Below, one piece after another: positions 1 to 12,717 of a stretch of 64,000 bases of DNA (position 1 is the stretch's first letter; every line of letters begins with the position of its first letter). The notes beneath the pieces are model-generated. The model saw only the letters and a program-made list of their open reading frames with translations. It had not been told where the DNA came from and did not search any database. Made by a program: the position numbers and the translations under genes. The stretch is from positions 1,340,630 to 1,404,629 of the forward strand of contig NC_052614.1 in assembly GCF_016545825.1 (NCBI RefSeq), given 5' to 3'. This DNA is from Eucalyptus grandis (lineage: Eukaryota; Streptophyta; Magnoliopsida; Myrtales; Myrtaceae).

Positions 1-797
1 CCCTCGTCGGAGAATTGCTTCGACATCGATTTCTGCAGATCCAAGCTCACATCCTTCAGCTACCTCAGCCATAGTGTAATTACCTCGAAACTCGATCTTC
101 GTTGAATTCCAATTGATTGAAGCATATATATGCCAATAATCCGATGAAACTATCATTTTAGGGGAAAATTTAAAGTGAGAATTCATGTTAAGAAAACATT
201 AATTCCACAGTTTCAGCATGTCTTGGATACAAAAATTGGTCATACACTTTCAACCCTGATCGTCCAATTGAAAGTTTTAAATAGATTACAATACTCGAAT
301 AAGATTTGCAATGGATTGATCAGTATTTCTAGTAATAAAATCCAAAAGAACCGGTATCTTGTTACTGAAATTGGGAATTAAATTCTGTGTCCATATTATT
401 GCAGGTGTCGTCTTCTTCGCTTGATGTTGGAGTCGTACCAGAAGGGAACTCCATGTCCGATATCTCGTACCCTTTCGTCCAAAGCATGAGCGGGAACAGC
501 ACCGACCTGAGCATCACGAACTCGGCAGCCACAACCACAACGGCGAATCAACCAACTCCGATGAGCGGGATGGACCGCGAAGCTAGGGTACTGAGGTACA
601 GGGAGAAGAGGAAGAACCGGAAGTTCGAGAAGACGATCCGGTATGCCTCGAGGAAGGCCTATGCCGAGACCCGGCCGAGAATCAAGGGCCGTTTCGCCAA
701 GCGGACGGAGATCGAATCGGAGGTGGACAACATCTACGGGACTGCCTCCGCAGCATTCATGGCCGACTCGCGGTACGGGGTCGTCCCGACATTTTGA
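1..797 (+). CDS. CONSTANS-like zinc-finger transcription factor, 3' part (CCT domain)
   Basis: Only the last two coding exons are in the window. Exon A (1-75) ends in FSYLSHS; the intron (76-404) starts with gtaatt and ends with ttgcag; exon B (405-797) continues in frame as [15 protein letters not shown] and stops with TGA. The [12 protein letters not shown] junction peptide and the C-terminal end YGVVPTF are typical of the COL3/4/5 type of CONSTANS-like proteins. Exon B residues 58-100 (nt 576-704) form a complete CCT domain ([19 protein letters not shown] onwards, ending [10 protein letters not shown]), which carries nuclear targeting and DNA or NF-Y contacts. The C-terminal VP motif is known in this family as a docking site for the COP1 ubiquitin ligase, which suggests light-controlled turnover. 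The two N-terminal B-box zinc fingers must lie upstream of base 1. Family certain; exact COL number not determined. Confidence 0.93.
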
Positions 798-2500
798 TTG
801 AAATCAACGCCGGGAGCTACAGCTAGTGGCTTAGCAGATCCTTGTTCAACTAAACGTGCTTATGTAGCTTTGTATTTTGCTTGAATGTGATTTTCAATTT
901 TTTGCACCTAGGTCTAAGGTTACGGTGTTTGTCTTCGTCATAATATATTGTGCAAAATACTGGAAGTTTTTTATGGGCAGATCCGGCTTTTTTCTCCCTG
1001 ATTCCTGATTCTGAGCTGTTGCATCTGAACAAGATTTCTTTCAGCTCAGAGGAAGAAGAAAGCCCATTTGCTTTTCACTTTCAGGCTCGTGTAGATTTCA
1101 ACTTTTTCCTGTTATCTTTGGCTTTAGTCGTATCTAAAAAGTAAAACCCTTTTCTTGTCAAAGCTTTCCTCCCTCCTCTTTTCTTGAGAGATACGCGTGA
1201 TCCTTGTTTGCGTTCCTTGGTTCGGGAATGGTCACGAATCTGTTTCGACCCATCCATTGGCCGACGGATGCCCGTGGCAACAAGCATTATTTAACCTAGT
1301 CATTGTCAAACTAATTGCAACGTCGTTCTAAGAAATTGGGATGAAACCCTACAAACGCAAGCAATGAAGTCAAAGGCTGTGTAGTTGGAGCAGCACGAGG
1401 GTAGTCTCGTCTCTCCGGCCCTGTGTTCTGGATCTTTTCCAGTACTGACAGATGGAGATGCTCACGTTCTAGCTTCAAGAAAAGCAGGACTTTGACCACA
1501 ATCATGTCTGCTTTTTATCTTGCCAGACCCCGAAGTCACACTTTATTTTTATTATTATTATTCTTTTTCCGTTTTTTCCTTTTGAGAATAGGGCAACGCT
1601 TCTTTTCATAAAATGATTGAGGAGAAAGGATCGAGAGACAGAATGGAGGAGGATCTGCGTCCCAAAAAGTTATCGGAGTTACCCCATTTGTAAAATGTTT
1701 CGAGGATTGGGACTTCTTTATGAAACTTCAGCTTTCTTCGAGTGGAAATCAAGAAGCCTCGGGTGAGAAGCTTCCATTTATTTATCGACCTTCTCGCGTT
1801 GTGGGTAAAATGATGATTGGCACCAGCACAATCATGAAGACCGTTGCCCATTTTAGGGTTTCTGAAAATGCCGCTGCCTGAAGTTGTGTTTTCGTGTCCG
1901 ACCAAGAAAAGAAAAAAGTAGGGTTTTTAGTGGGAAAATATTTTTTTTTTTAAGTTAGATAATTGCATTAGTCTTGCAGAGCAAAATTTTATTTGGTGCA
2001 GAAAGATGGATATAATCAGTGAATCGGTGCATGAAATTCTTAAATAAAAACATAGATCGATTAGTAATGCTTTTTGTTTTGCTTCACAACGTAAGTGTTT
2101 GAATAGGTTTCTATTATTTGTTTTTCTGCTTAATTCAAATCATATTATGCACAAGGTTTGAATTTTTTCGTTTATCTCGTAACACCCAAACTTTCACAAT
2201 ATATGTGCCTTCACATGTATAAATTGCATATGATTTTTTTTTTTTGTAATTATTTTGCTTTTGTTGAATGGATTAGTAAAAGTGACTAGCAAAGAAAATC
2301 ATTAATTAAAACCAGTTGGAAAGCATAGACTACTCAAATGGGAAACCATTTACATACCTAAAATCCCCGGTTTGTCGTGCGTTCTTTATGTGCTCACGTG
2401 TGCAGATTGTTTTCATATCCTCAAGGACGGTCAACCTAGACGGGCTGTTGTGTTATCAATACAGCACTTAACCAAGAGTATATATAGATGTCTTTCTTAG
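798..2500. other. COL 3' UTR and gene-free DNA
   Basis: The first 100-250 bases after the TGA are probably the 3' UTR; I see no strong AATAAA. The rest is AT-rich with short T and A runs. The small open frames here show no recognisable protein. Confidence 0.5.
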
Positions 2501-2619
2501 TGGAAAAGCAGTCAAAGGTCAAAACCAACTCAAGTCATCCACCAACAAAAGTGACATTTCCACTAGGGGTAATCATGATTTCATGGTAAAATTGAGAGCC
2601 GGATCAGTGTGAACCAATG

Positions 2620-3260
2620 TGATTTCAGACTTTATGATGTGCAGGGCAGAATCTAGGTTCCAAAAATTGAGAAACTTATTTTGACAAGTAGACTCCAAGT
2701 TCTAGGTGGAACTTGGGACAAGTTTTTTTGTATTCTTCCTGTTTTATATTGTCACGCGTATTCAGAAGCATTCCATAGCGTTCAATGATGAGTGTATAAA
2801 CTAATATCACTAATTTGAGCTTTCATTTCTAATGATATCTTTGACTAAGATTTTTGACTTCATTAATATTTCATAATTTTTGTGTGTCTAAATATAAGTT
2901 GTGATCAATGGATTGTAATAAATTGTGGTTATTTGAGGTAATGATTTATTATAATCATTCAATTAAGAGTACGCATGGAACTTAGGTAGACCTTGAAACC
3001 GACCTAAAAACTAGCTAGATGGTAGGTTTCAGATTCCAAAAATTAAGAAACTTGCTCTGACAAGTAGATTTCAAGTTCCAAATAAAACCTAGATGGAACT
3101 TGAAATCGTTCAACCCTAATTTCAATTTGTTTGACAAAAAATAAATAATTTAAAAACCATTTTTCTAAAAATGAATGCTTATATTGCTTATGAAAACAAA
3201 TAAACGAAAAATATTTTAATCATTCATGAAAATATTTAGATATAAATTATTGTTAATATT
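2620..3260. repeat. Degenerate repeated segments plus an AT-rich block shared with 62.6 kb
   Basis: Two diverged copies of one segment lie at about 2640-2720 and 3020-3115; both read like ggttccaaaaattgagaaac followed by acaagtagac/att and aagttcc. Immediately after, at about 3125-3260, an AT-rich block (tttgacaaaaaataaataat) recurs in similar form at about 62595-62715. These look like remnants of dispersed repeats; no coding content is visible. Confidence 0.5.
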
Positions 3261-4013
3261 GATAATATTTTTTATTAGCCAATTATTCCAAGTGATACAA
3301 GCAATCGTTTATAGAGAAATGTTTTCCAAATCCTTCATTTTTGGCGAAACAATTGGAGCGAAGGTAGAATTGGCCAACTTGATATCCAACAGGAGTGTTC
3401 TAGAGAGATCTTTGTTATGCACTAATAGTCACGACAATTATTCCAAAAAGACTTTTTCAATTGGGATCGTTTGCAGATTAGGGTCTAGGCATAAATTGCA
3501 GGGTCCATGTCCTCTTTTTAATCATACCGATTGGTCGCGGACAAAACAAATTCCACGAACGATTTTCTGGAGATCGATAATTGACTAATCAAGTGTTCCG
3601 AAAGGCATCGATCGCGTCATAACTAAATCAACCGCGACTTGCCCGTACCCTAATATATGATGTGGATCGAAGTCATGAGGATCGAAGTCAATGCTCGCAG
3701 CCCTAGTTCTTGCTTATACGAGAAGAAGATTTATGAAGTATAACGACTTCGATGTTGAAAGAGGGAATCTTTACAGATCTATTTTGGAGGAAAAAAGAGG
3801 AGAAGCGTCGGGATATGCAAGTGGAGGGAGGAGGAGTAGCTATCAGAAGATAAGGAAGGGGCAGGGCCATAACTCGTGGGCTTCACGTGGGCGACGGGGC
3901 CCCGTCCCCCCCGGCCATGCCCCGCGGGCTCCACGTTGTCCAAAAAGTGGTCCTTCGCTCTCATCTCCATCTCCCTGACTGCTACTACTCATTAGGGTAG
4001 AAGAATTAAAGGA

Positions 4014-4039
4014 AGAGAGAGAGAGAGAGAGAGAGAGAA
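4014..4039 (+). repeat. (GA)n microsatellite
   Basis: Uninterrupted GA dinucleotide run of about 13 units. Confidence 0.9.
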
Positions 4040-4429
4040 GAATCAATCATGGCGACTAAAGAAGAGGAATGATGATGAGGAGGGCAAAAAAGAAAGGAAA
4101 GCCGTTTCCGATAGTGTCTGAAATATGTTCTTTTCCGAGCGTGTCTTCTTCTCCAAAGATGGTCGGGGGGCTGCTTCTTGCTAATGAAGTCTTGCTGGTG
4201 CTGTCGAGGGGTCTCGGATTTCTATGAAGTATTCTCCCCCTCTCTTTGGGGATTGGTTTTAGCTGTCACGGCCGAGCGCAGGCTTCGCTGTGTAAAAGTA
4301 ACGCTGTACGCGTAATTGATCCTTTGGAAGTTTTTTTCTTTTTTTTTGCATGCAGTAATTCTGGTTCTCCAATAGGACTTTTAGAGGACTAGGAAGAGAT
4401 CACGCCACCATCGTTCGCCGTTTAAGTTT

Positions 4430-4459
4430 ATCTCTCTCTTTCTCTCTCTCTCTCTCTCT
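4430..4459 (+). repeat. (TC)n microsatellite
   Basis: TC run of about 15 units with one TTTC interruption near the left end. Confidence 0.9.
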
Positions 4460-5578
4460 TCCGGAATATAATAATTTGGTCAACACGTTTCGTGGAATTT
4501 TAACATGGAAAGGCACTAACTTCCACTCTCGAGACAATTTTGGCCCCTTAGAAAGCCATCAAATTTTGTTCCGAAGACCCTTGTAACCAACACATTCAAA
4601 TGTCGCACGAAAAGACATTAATTCAAAGCAGATTGAAAGTGGGAAATTAAGCGGAAATTCAGTGAATATGCTCTGATTTTGTGAAGAACCCCAAGCGCCA
4701 ATACATGTATCGTCCTTCTCAGTCCAATTCAATAAAGCTGAGCATTCGTCCAAGGTTGACCCAAGACCTACCCTGGACTAGCTCAACCCGGCCAATCCTA
4801 AGGGGATTGGACTTGTCCCTGGTCTTGAGGTCGTTCAAACCTGTATTACGTGAGTTGCTCATTAATCATGAGGCTTTATATACATATATATGTATATGTA
4901 TATGTATATTTATGTATATGTGTGTGTATTTTCCAAACACTAGTATATAATTTAAAGTGCTCGGTGTCTCCTCATTTTTCATTATATTTATAACTCAAAC
5001 CCACACGGTGTGTGTACAATTCATGTTTCATATTATAGATTTTAAACATTTTATTATCTAATTTTATTTCACATGTTCATTTTTTGAGGTTTGTTACTTT
5101 TGGCAAGTGGAGATTTCTATTGTTGCCTTATCTAGATTTCTCCTTGATTTGTATTGGTGTTCATAGTTTGGTTGCTTAATATCGTGTTGTCAATGAATCT
5201 ATAATTTTTAAGAGTACATTTGTCCTTTCAAGGAATGCAAAAGAAGAAGAATCTGAATCGCCCTAAAACTAGTCCTCAATCCCAAGCTCAACAAGTTGGT
5301 CCCCAGTCACAAAAATAGGAATCAACACACTGTAGATTGGTCCTTGAGTTAGATGTTAGATTGGCCCCATCTAGACCATACTCACCCCTACAATTCAAAA
5401 CCCTAATTTTGGCTCCAAAATGATGTCGTTTTGATTGTTTATGCAAGCCATGTCTACTTTCGTAGCATTCACTATTTACTATGTTGACATTCGTTTGTCA
5501 CATCAATTGCTACATACACAAGTTTTGACAAAAAGTTAATAAATATGGCTAAATGGTTAATAAAATTCGATTCCTGTT

Positions 5579-5740
5579 TATGTGACACTTGATAGCTGGG
5601 GCCAAAATTATCATCCGAGTGAAAGTTGGTACCTTTTTATATGTGACACTTGAAAGCTGGGACCCAAATTGTCTCCCGCATAAAAGTTGGTGGCGTTTAA
5701 ATTGACACTTGAAAATTAGGGCCAAATTTATCTTCCCCAT
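5579..5740 (+). repeat. Degenerate ~60-bp tandem repeat, three copies
   Basis: Copies begin near 5579, 5640 and 5700. Each contains tgacacttgaAAgctggg-like sequence followed by gccaaaattatc-like and aaaagttggt-like blocks. The third copy is the most diverged and lacks its last third. Period 60-61 bp. Confidence 0.8.
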
Positions 5741-6298
5741 CCATGAGAGGGCATGATTGGAGTGCGCAAAGAGAGAATCGATAGGGCCTGCCAAACTAAA
5801 AAGATGGTGGGCCGGTACATCCTCGATATCCATGGGCTGGGAACTTGGCGAAGTTGATGGCCCATCATCTGTCTTGTTTGGGCCTAAAATCTCTGGTCCA
5901 AAATTCACCATAGAAGCACAAAGCATGTGCAGATATCCATCTAAAGGTTTAGGGGTTTGGTTTGGGCTGAAATTCCAATGGCATGTTTAATCCCACCCAA
6001 GCAAATGGACTCACTTTGTCAAGACTCAAAAGACCAATTATTCCTACAAAAGATTTTCCGCATGGACAATGTTGCAGCCATCTCTAGCTAGATATGTGAA
6101 ACCCTGCCGGATAAATCGGGAATACAAAAAACGATCTATCAGTATACAAAATGGTGCGACCGACTCTACATGCATGTTGAGTACAACCCACTCACTTAAA
6201 TGTTCATATGTAGTATGCCAATGTCACTTCGTAGGCATGCTTTTTTATACATTGGAACTACTATGCGTCATGCAATCCCTGATTTTTGAACCTTTTCT

Positions 6299-7065
6299 AA
6301 TGAAAAGAAAGTGTGACTCTGACTCTACACATACATCACATGACTATCATAGCACAACCATCCCTACCATGGATCAGTATGATTTATATTGCCGAAGGGC
6401 GGCAAATCTACTAATAGTGATTGACACGAAGTAAGCATTTGAAAAAGCAATAGCTTGAACAACCTCTCAATATGGTTGCACAAATCTCCTTTTGTCTTCA
6501 TTATTAGGTTTTAGTGCATAAACACAACAAAATAGAGAGTAGAAGGTGAGAATTTCTAATGAAAAGAAAGTGCGACTCTGACTCTACGCATACATCACAC
6601 GACTATCATAGCACAACCCTACCATGGATTAGTATGATTTATATTGCCGAAGGGTGGCAAATCTACTAATAGTGATTGACACGAAGTAAGCATTTGAAAA
6701 AGCAATAGCCTGAACAACCTCTCGATATGGTTGCACAAATCTCCTTTTGTCTTCATTATTAGGTTTTAGTGCATAAAAACAACAAAATAGAGAGTAGAAG
6801 GTGAGAATTTCTAATGAAAAGAAAGTGCGACTTTGACTCTACACATACATCACACGACTATCTTAGCACAACCCTACCATGGATTAGTATGATTTATATT
6901 GCCGAAGGGCGGCAAATCTATTGATAGTGATTGACATGATGTAAGCATTCAAAAAAGCAATAGCCAGAACAACTTCTCGATAAAGTTGCACAAATCTCCT
7001 TTTGTCTCCATTATTGGGGTTCAGTGCATAAACACAATAAAAGAGAGAGTAGAAGGCTAGAAAGA
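6299..7065 (+). repeat. Three-copy ~255-bp tandem repeat
   Basis: Copies begin at aatgaaaagaaagtg near 6299, 6558 and 6813 (periods 259 and 255). All contain the landmarks accatggat, gccgaagggcggcaaatct and agagagtagaaggt in the same order. Copies 1 and 2 are nearly identical apart from a 4-base indel around accatccctaccatgg; copy 3 is more diverged. None of the frames stays open across the array. Confidence 0.9.
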
Positions 7066-10000
7066 GAAATCAAGACACAAGGTTTATCTTGATTAACCCT
7101 TAAACTATGACTACATCCAACAGATAATTCCACTATAAGTAGCATCTCCCACCAATTTGTTACAACCCTCAATTATAAGAGAAATAAATTATATATAGAC
7201 AAAAATAGTTATTCATAGATCCAAGTCCAAAGTATCAATAAAATACATGCTCAAACTATAAAAACCCTCTGGTGGTTGGGGGTGCTACCTCCTAAACCTT
7301 TGCCAAGGCAGCCCTGGACCTCCATGCGCTCATCAAGGTGTGAGACCCCTATGCCATCCTATTAATGGGACGAGGAACCACTCCCCAACATCCATAACCC
7401 AATTTGAGCAAACTTATGGTTAGGATGCTCATTCTTCTTTCGACTCGAATTTTCCTTATTCATGAGGCTAGAAGGCTACATCTTTTAGGACCACCGGAGC
7501 TTCATCCATTTAAGATGGAGTTCCACATCATCGAAAAAAAGAAAATAAGAAGATCAGTGTTCATCATCTGCCACAAGAAATCTGATTGAATCCATGAAGG
7601 GTCTCGATTCAGCGTTAGTAGGATCGCTTTAGATCGTCAAAGTTCTTGGTTTGATCAGGGCCATATGATTCATGATGTGAATATGAAGTACTCGATCAAT
7701 TTCTCTCAGTAGGGCGCACCAAAATGAGTGACCAGGTAGTGAGTGCATCCATGTCCTGGAGCTCTCAGGAATTGTAGGGAAAAAAGAGCGAATCGTCTGA
7801 TGCTGACGCTATTGGTTGCTTCTGTTGTGGCAACTTCAAGCGCAATTCATTTTTTCCCTCTTGTTCACAGGGAGGTGACAACATCTTCCGTGGAAAGATT
7901 GACCACGAACCGACATTTATACATGCACACAATAGTTGCAATTAACTAGAGAAAGTCATTAGGTTTTTTTTCTCCCGCCCGTGATGATGGTGGGTTTACT
8001 GTTTTAGGTTTGAAATCCATTGCGGATCGCTCGTGCTCTTGAGAATAGTGACAGCATATACTTGCCGCGCTTGTGGTTTATTTTTCTCCATCAGCAAATA
8101 TAACTTAAAAGACTTGATCAGCTACATTATGAGTTGCTTACTCCTTATCAGCCTTAGTCACTTTGGTCCGCGTGTTTTCTATTTCGGCATTTATATGCGA
8201 GTTTAGGCCCATATGAAGAAGAAGAAACAAGAGACTCCAATTGTACAATACAAGTAGAGAATATCACTTCCCACCAACTCTACCATCTCTCCAATAATAT
8301 GTGTGCCGTAAGATCTATAGAAATTTTATCAACATTGCATGAATTACATATAATTAAAGCACACGATAGAGTAAATACTTTGTGGGTCGAGATCTCTATC
8401 TTCTGGTCTCGATGTGATAAGAAAAACTCGATATTTTAGGACCATCAATACATGTTTCGAATCAAATCATCGTACCATTAAATTTACTCTTACTCGCACC
8501 ACTTCCATGAAACTTATCGCTAGAGTCTTTTACCTTTCAACCTTTGCCTGTCTGTAAAGGTAAGGGTAGTAGTTCGAAACGCCTTGCAGGGTTGGGTGAA
8601 AAACGCGGGAACCTGATTTGGAAAGCGAAGTTACATTTATGCCCTAAAAGGGCACCTGGACACCTTATGGAAACCCGGCCCCTGAAAACAAAAGAGATAA
8701 TAAATGAATGGCCTCGCGCGGGGAACAAGACTGGAAAGACACTCCTGGCATCCGTTGGCGACATTATACTATCGAATTCAATTGTCCAAAACGTGGCCAA
8801 AAGGGAACAAAGTTTCGGGTCCCTCGGAATTATGTTGCCGTGCAGAGATGGTGCTCCCATTATGTCACGACCGATCGATTTTTACGAGATGGCAGCCTCT
8901 GTTTTTACTCTCTTTCTATCTGGGTCGGTAATATACAAAGCATTTTCTTTCGAAATGAGACAAATGCTTCGATGCTGAGCGAGAGACCCCATGTTAAACA
9001 TTAAGAACACATTGCTTAGCCACACCAGCCAGTGGAGACATGGTAAGGAAAAAGCCGATAAATTAGATTATCTTCCAAAGATCCATTGAAAGCAGTAAAC
9101 CCATTCTCGTACTGCATGACGCATGCAAACCAAACCTATATATAACGGATAATCAAATCCTTATTGCTTAGTCCTCATTGCTCGGCACCAAGAATCCCTC
9201 TAATGCTCAAGGAATGCATTAGTGATGATATATAGGATACTAGGATGGGGAGCCACTAGTTCTTGGTGATGAGGTATGATGGTGGGATTGAACCTAGACA
9301 ACGAGCATCTATTTTGTTCTTGCGAAAAATTCACTAGGAAGGAGAAGGAAGCTTTGACGTTTAAAAAAGGGAGAAAGCACGGACCACAAGCACACATGGC
9401 ATGCATTCGTGCGCTGTTTTTTCTCCTTTCCTTTTATTTCTTGAAAGCAGACAGGAACAAAGGATAATGGACTCTATTCTTCTCCTTCGAAGTATCGTAC
9501 GAGCATTACATAGTGGTTCACTGTGCATTGGTACTATGTTCCCATGTCAGGACGTTCGAGGCTTCGCCAGTCGTACCACCCGTCTCACTCTGGGAATATA
9601 AGTATATGAAGTCATGCCAAAGAATGATGGAAAAGAAAACATACTCTCTAGCTGCCGCATCCTCCGCCTTTGCTCCTAAGGCTGGAATAAAGCACCTTCT
9701 TTTATAGTCGAATTTTTCCCCTTATCTCTTCTTTTGGCTGATTCTTGGGACACAATTACCGCGAAAGTAAAATCGAATTATATCTAGGGCGCGGTAGCAA
9801 AAAATTATGAACGGTATGCTATTTAAACGCAAAAAGAAATCGAAGATTGTATGGGAGTCACTGCTCCTAGGACATCATGTGCAAATGGATGGAGCCCCTC
9901 GGAATACAATTGGAGCGGGAGAAATTTTTTTTTTTTTCCCGAAACCTAATCATGTATGTATCCTTGGGTGGCTTACTTAACATATCACTATGAGAAAAGC

Positions 10001-11985
10001 TGTCCAATCATTGCTCGATCGCATGGATTTTCAATACAAGCCACTAAGATAGGAACACTTCGCTTAGCACCTTAGAGTGTTCCGCTAGTGACGAACATCG
10101 CACTCCCTCTAGTGTATGTCTTGCGTGCGCGCGTCATCAGAGGAATGGCACTAAGAAAAATGAAAAATATTTTGGTTAATCAAAAGGGTGGAATTAGATT
10201 AACGCTCAATTTGACTTTTTTCAGAACGTTCCGAAGTTAAAATTATGAAGAGCTATATGGATTTTGATGGTTACTCGAAATAAGAAGAATATGATAATTT
10301 ACTTTTTTTTTTGTAGAGTTAGTCCTCTTACTTATGTTGACATGGCCCATAAAATTACACATGGCACGATGTGATATGGGCTTTTATATCTTTGGCTAGG
10401 TTGTAAGAGATATAGGTGTCGTTAAGTTTTCCTCCTATGAAAAAAGAGACACAATTCTGTTAACTACCTTCTTTAGTGACAGAAACTTTAAGACAATCCT
10501 CCACCTAGTATCGATGCGATGCTATCCAATCTCATCATTTTGACATAATAAAAATAATTGGTGGTTACCTCGTTCTTACCACATGAATTATCCACTTTAA
10601 GTTGGGTCTTGTGCATAAAATAATAAAATAGACTGGGATTCAATGAATAGAGAAGCAAGATCAACCTCTCGAAAATTAGGTCATGTTAGTGGAGTTGATG
10701 ACTCATACAAGAATGCAGGAAAGATACGCATGTGAAGCTGATTAGGAAAAGTAGTAAAAAAATATTTACATGATCCAATAAATAATATGCCCTGAGCTCA
10801 CATGAATCGTGTACATGCAAAAAATTGAATGTTGGAGTGTGGTTTCACTGATAGAAAGTCAAAGGGTCCCGCCATAGGAAGACCCCCTCTATTGGATGTA
10901 ATATGACAAAAATCTTATGTCTCGATTTCTTTTTCTCATTTTATTTGGACGTGTACTCTCTATTTGGACGTGTTTTGGGCGACTCATCCTAACGTTGAAG
11001 ACCCTTGCTCACGTTGAAAGTCATCCGTTCCTTACGGTGCACTCAATTGGGGACGAACCAATGGAGAGAACTCGAGACACGACTCGCAATTTCTTGCCGG
11101 AAAAGAGCCGGATAGAGAATAAAGATGGAAGCGACTGCGTATCGGTGGAAACGTAAAGGAGGGCCGATAGATAGTGAGGGTCAAAAACTGAATTTCCGAG
11201 AAAGCCATGAAATAAAAAGTGGTGTTGTTTCAGATCGGGGCTAGAACTGTTGCGGAAAAGCAGGGGAGAGAAAAAATATTTGAAAAAGACACGGAGAACA
11301 AACGTGACTTCACGAGAAAGAACCCCTGAAAACCCTCGTCGTCAACAGGAAACGCAGTCGTTCAAAAAAAAAAAAAAAAAAAACAGGAAACGCAGAATTT
11401 CGCGACGACCAAGAGAAGAGAGGAGAAAAGAAAACCGTGAGCTGAGGCGCAAGCAGTTTCACCTCGCCGCATCAGCCACGCCTGTACCAACGCAGCGCCA
11501 CCTATTTCCACCTCCATGGCCTTACACGTGTGACCACCTTCTCCCTCTCTCTGTCCCTCTCTTTCTCTCTCCGTGTCAAAAGAACTCTGCTGATATATCT
11601 CACCTTCATCTTCACTCACGGATCCTACCAGGCTCATTGTAACATCCGATTTTTGTCAGGAATCTCTCCTTCCATGGCGCGAAAGGAGAAAGGAACCATC
11701 TGGAAAACCATTCCCGTGGATATTTGGCAATTTCTCTGAACTGGAGATTAGTGACTTATCACGAAAATGTGGAGGGAAAAGGATTTGTGTTCAGGACTCT
11801 AGGTCGAGAACTACGAAAAGGGGGTTCTTTCATTCTTTAAATCTCTTGTGAGTATTTACATTTCCCGAATAAGAGAAGGAAAAACCGAAACATGGCCAAG
11901 GATCAACAAAGAACCCACAAGAAAATGGGTTGAAACCCCAAAAGGCTAAAAAGTAAAAACTGAAATGCCCTTCTCACATCATCTC
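7066..11985. other. Intergenic DNA, no supported gene
   Basis: No recognisable coding exon or RNA gene. The longest open frame, 144 codons at 8544-8978, has no domain or composition that supports it. Short poly-A and poly-T tracts occur, including a 19-base A run near 11365 and a T run near 9927. The tract from 11250 to 11700 is purine-rich then CT-rich. Confidence 0.4.
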
Positions 11986-11988
11986 TCA

Positions 11989-12008
11989 GAGAGAGAGAGA
12001 GAGAGAGT
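11989..12008 (+). repeat. (GA)n microsatellite directly after the GDU stop codon
   Basis: GA run ending within a base or two of the minus-strand stop codon at 12009, so the first bases of the gene's 3' UTR are a CT repeat on the transcribed strand. Confidence 0.9.
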
Positions 12009-12530
12009 TTAAGTGGTGGGGTGAGGGTTTTCTTGCGTCCCCTGCTTCACCATCTCAGTCTCAGCCTCCGATCTCTCACTCTTGTTATTGTCACAGTCGT
12101 TGCAGCTGCAGCTGCTGGTGGTGGCGCTGGAGTTGTCGCCGAAAGAGGACGACCTGCTGGTGCTGGCGCTACTAGACACGGGCGTGGCCAAGAAGGTCGG
12201 CTTCACCTGACCCGCCATTATCACCAGTATCTTCTCTTCAAAAGCCGCCTCTTTCTTCTTCTTCGTCTCGTCGTCCTCGTCGTTCTTGGCCTCGCCGGCC
12301 TCAATGTCTCTGTCTCCTCCCTCGCCGTTGCCTTCCAGGTAACCCGAGAGCCTCCAGTAGGAACATGCAAGGATGAGAAGCGCGAAAGCTATGAGGCCCA
12401 GCATCGCTGCCAGGCCCCCGAAGAGGTACGGCACAGGAGAATGCCACGGCGACCTCTGCGCAGCCGCGGGCGGCGGCGTGGTCATCGTCGTCATGGCCAT
12501 CGGGTTGCCTCTCGCGCTCGTAGCTTCCAT
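12009..12530 (-). CDS. GLUTAMINE DUMPER-like membrane protein
   Basis: An intronless gene of 173 codons. The product is a small single-pass membrane protein that promotes amino-acid export in Arabidopsis when overexpressed. A hydrophobic segment at about residues 35-58 (PYLFGGLAAMLGLIAFALLI then LACSYWRLS) matches the conserved family membrane region. After an acidic and lysine-rich linker comes the family hallmark VIMAG at residues 103-107, in EEKILVIMAGQVKPTFLATP. The C-terminal 55 residues are rich in Ser, Thr, Asp and Asn with a CSCNDCDNN cluster, as in other members. In Arabidopsis the VIMAG region is needed for the interaction with the LOG2 ubiquitin ligase. The start is the only Met before the membrane segment apart from two at residues 12 and 16, and the length fits the family (about 100-170). 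The number within the GDU family cannot be assigned. Confidence 0.96.
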   Translation of the reverse strand: MEATSARGNPMAMTTMTTPPPAAAQRSPWHSPVPYLFGGLAAMLGLIAFALLILACSYWRLSGYLEGNGEGGDRDIEAGEAKNDEDDETKKKKEAAFEEKILVIMAGQVKPTFLATPVSSSASTSRSSSFGDNSSATTSSCSCNDCDNNKSERSEAETEMVKQGTQENPHPTT

Positions 12531-12707
12531 TTCTTTCCCTCTTGGCTTTTTTGGGAAATTCTTTCCCTTTCCTCTTTTCTCTTTGAGATCAAATGATGGG
12601 GGATGGGACGAGCTGTGGAGATGAGAAGGAAGCAGGGAGAAAAAGCGAGGGCGGAGGTCTAAAAATACGCAGGAAATTGGGTTGAGGAAGGGAGGATGGC
12701 AAGGGTG

Positions 12708-12717
12708 CTTTATATAG
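12708..12717 (-). promoter_or_regulatory. TATA box of the GDU-like gene
   Basis: On the minus strand this reads CTATATAAAG, a consensus plant TATA box, about 180 bases before the ATG. Transcription would be expected to start near 12680, giving a leader of roughly 150 bases. Confidence 0.75.

Larger units (their letters stand above)
3260..5560. other. Intergenic DNA, no supported gene
   Basis: There is one open frame of 120 codons at 3226-3588 without recognisable domains, and a GC-rich patch at 3850-3950. Low-complexity tracts include a TATG-type run at about 4880-4925. I see no coding exon that can be supported. Confidence 0.4.

Noticed and set aside
3226..3588. 120-codon open frame beginning with a hydrophobic stretch
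   Set aside because: The hydrophobic start is encoded by an AT-rich run shared with another repeat; the remainder resembles no protein I know.
8544..8978. 144-codon open frame on the plus strand
   Set aside because: No recognisable domain, no promoter or neighbour support, and three overlapping open frames of similar quality exist in the same stretch.
12021..12596. 191-codon open frame antisense to the GLUTAMINE DUMPER gene
   Set aside because: It is a shadow of the GC-rich minus-strand coding sequence, whose protein is clearly conserved.
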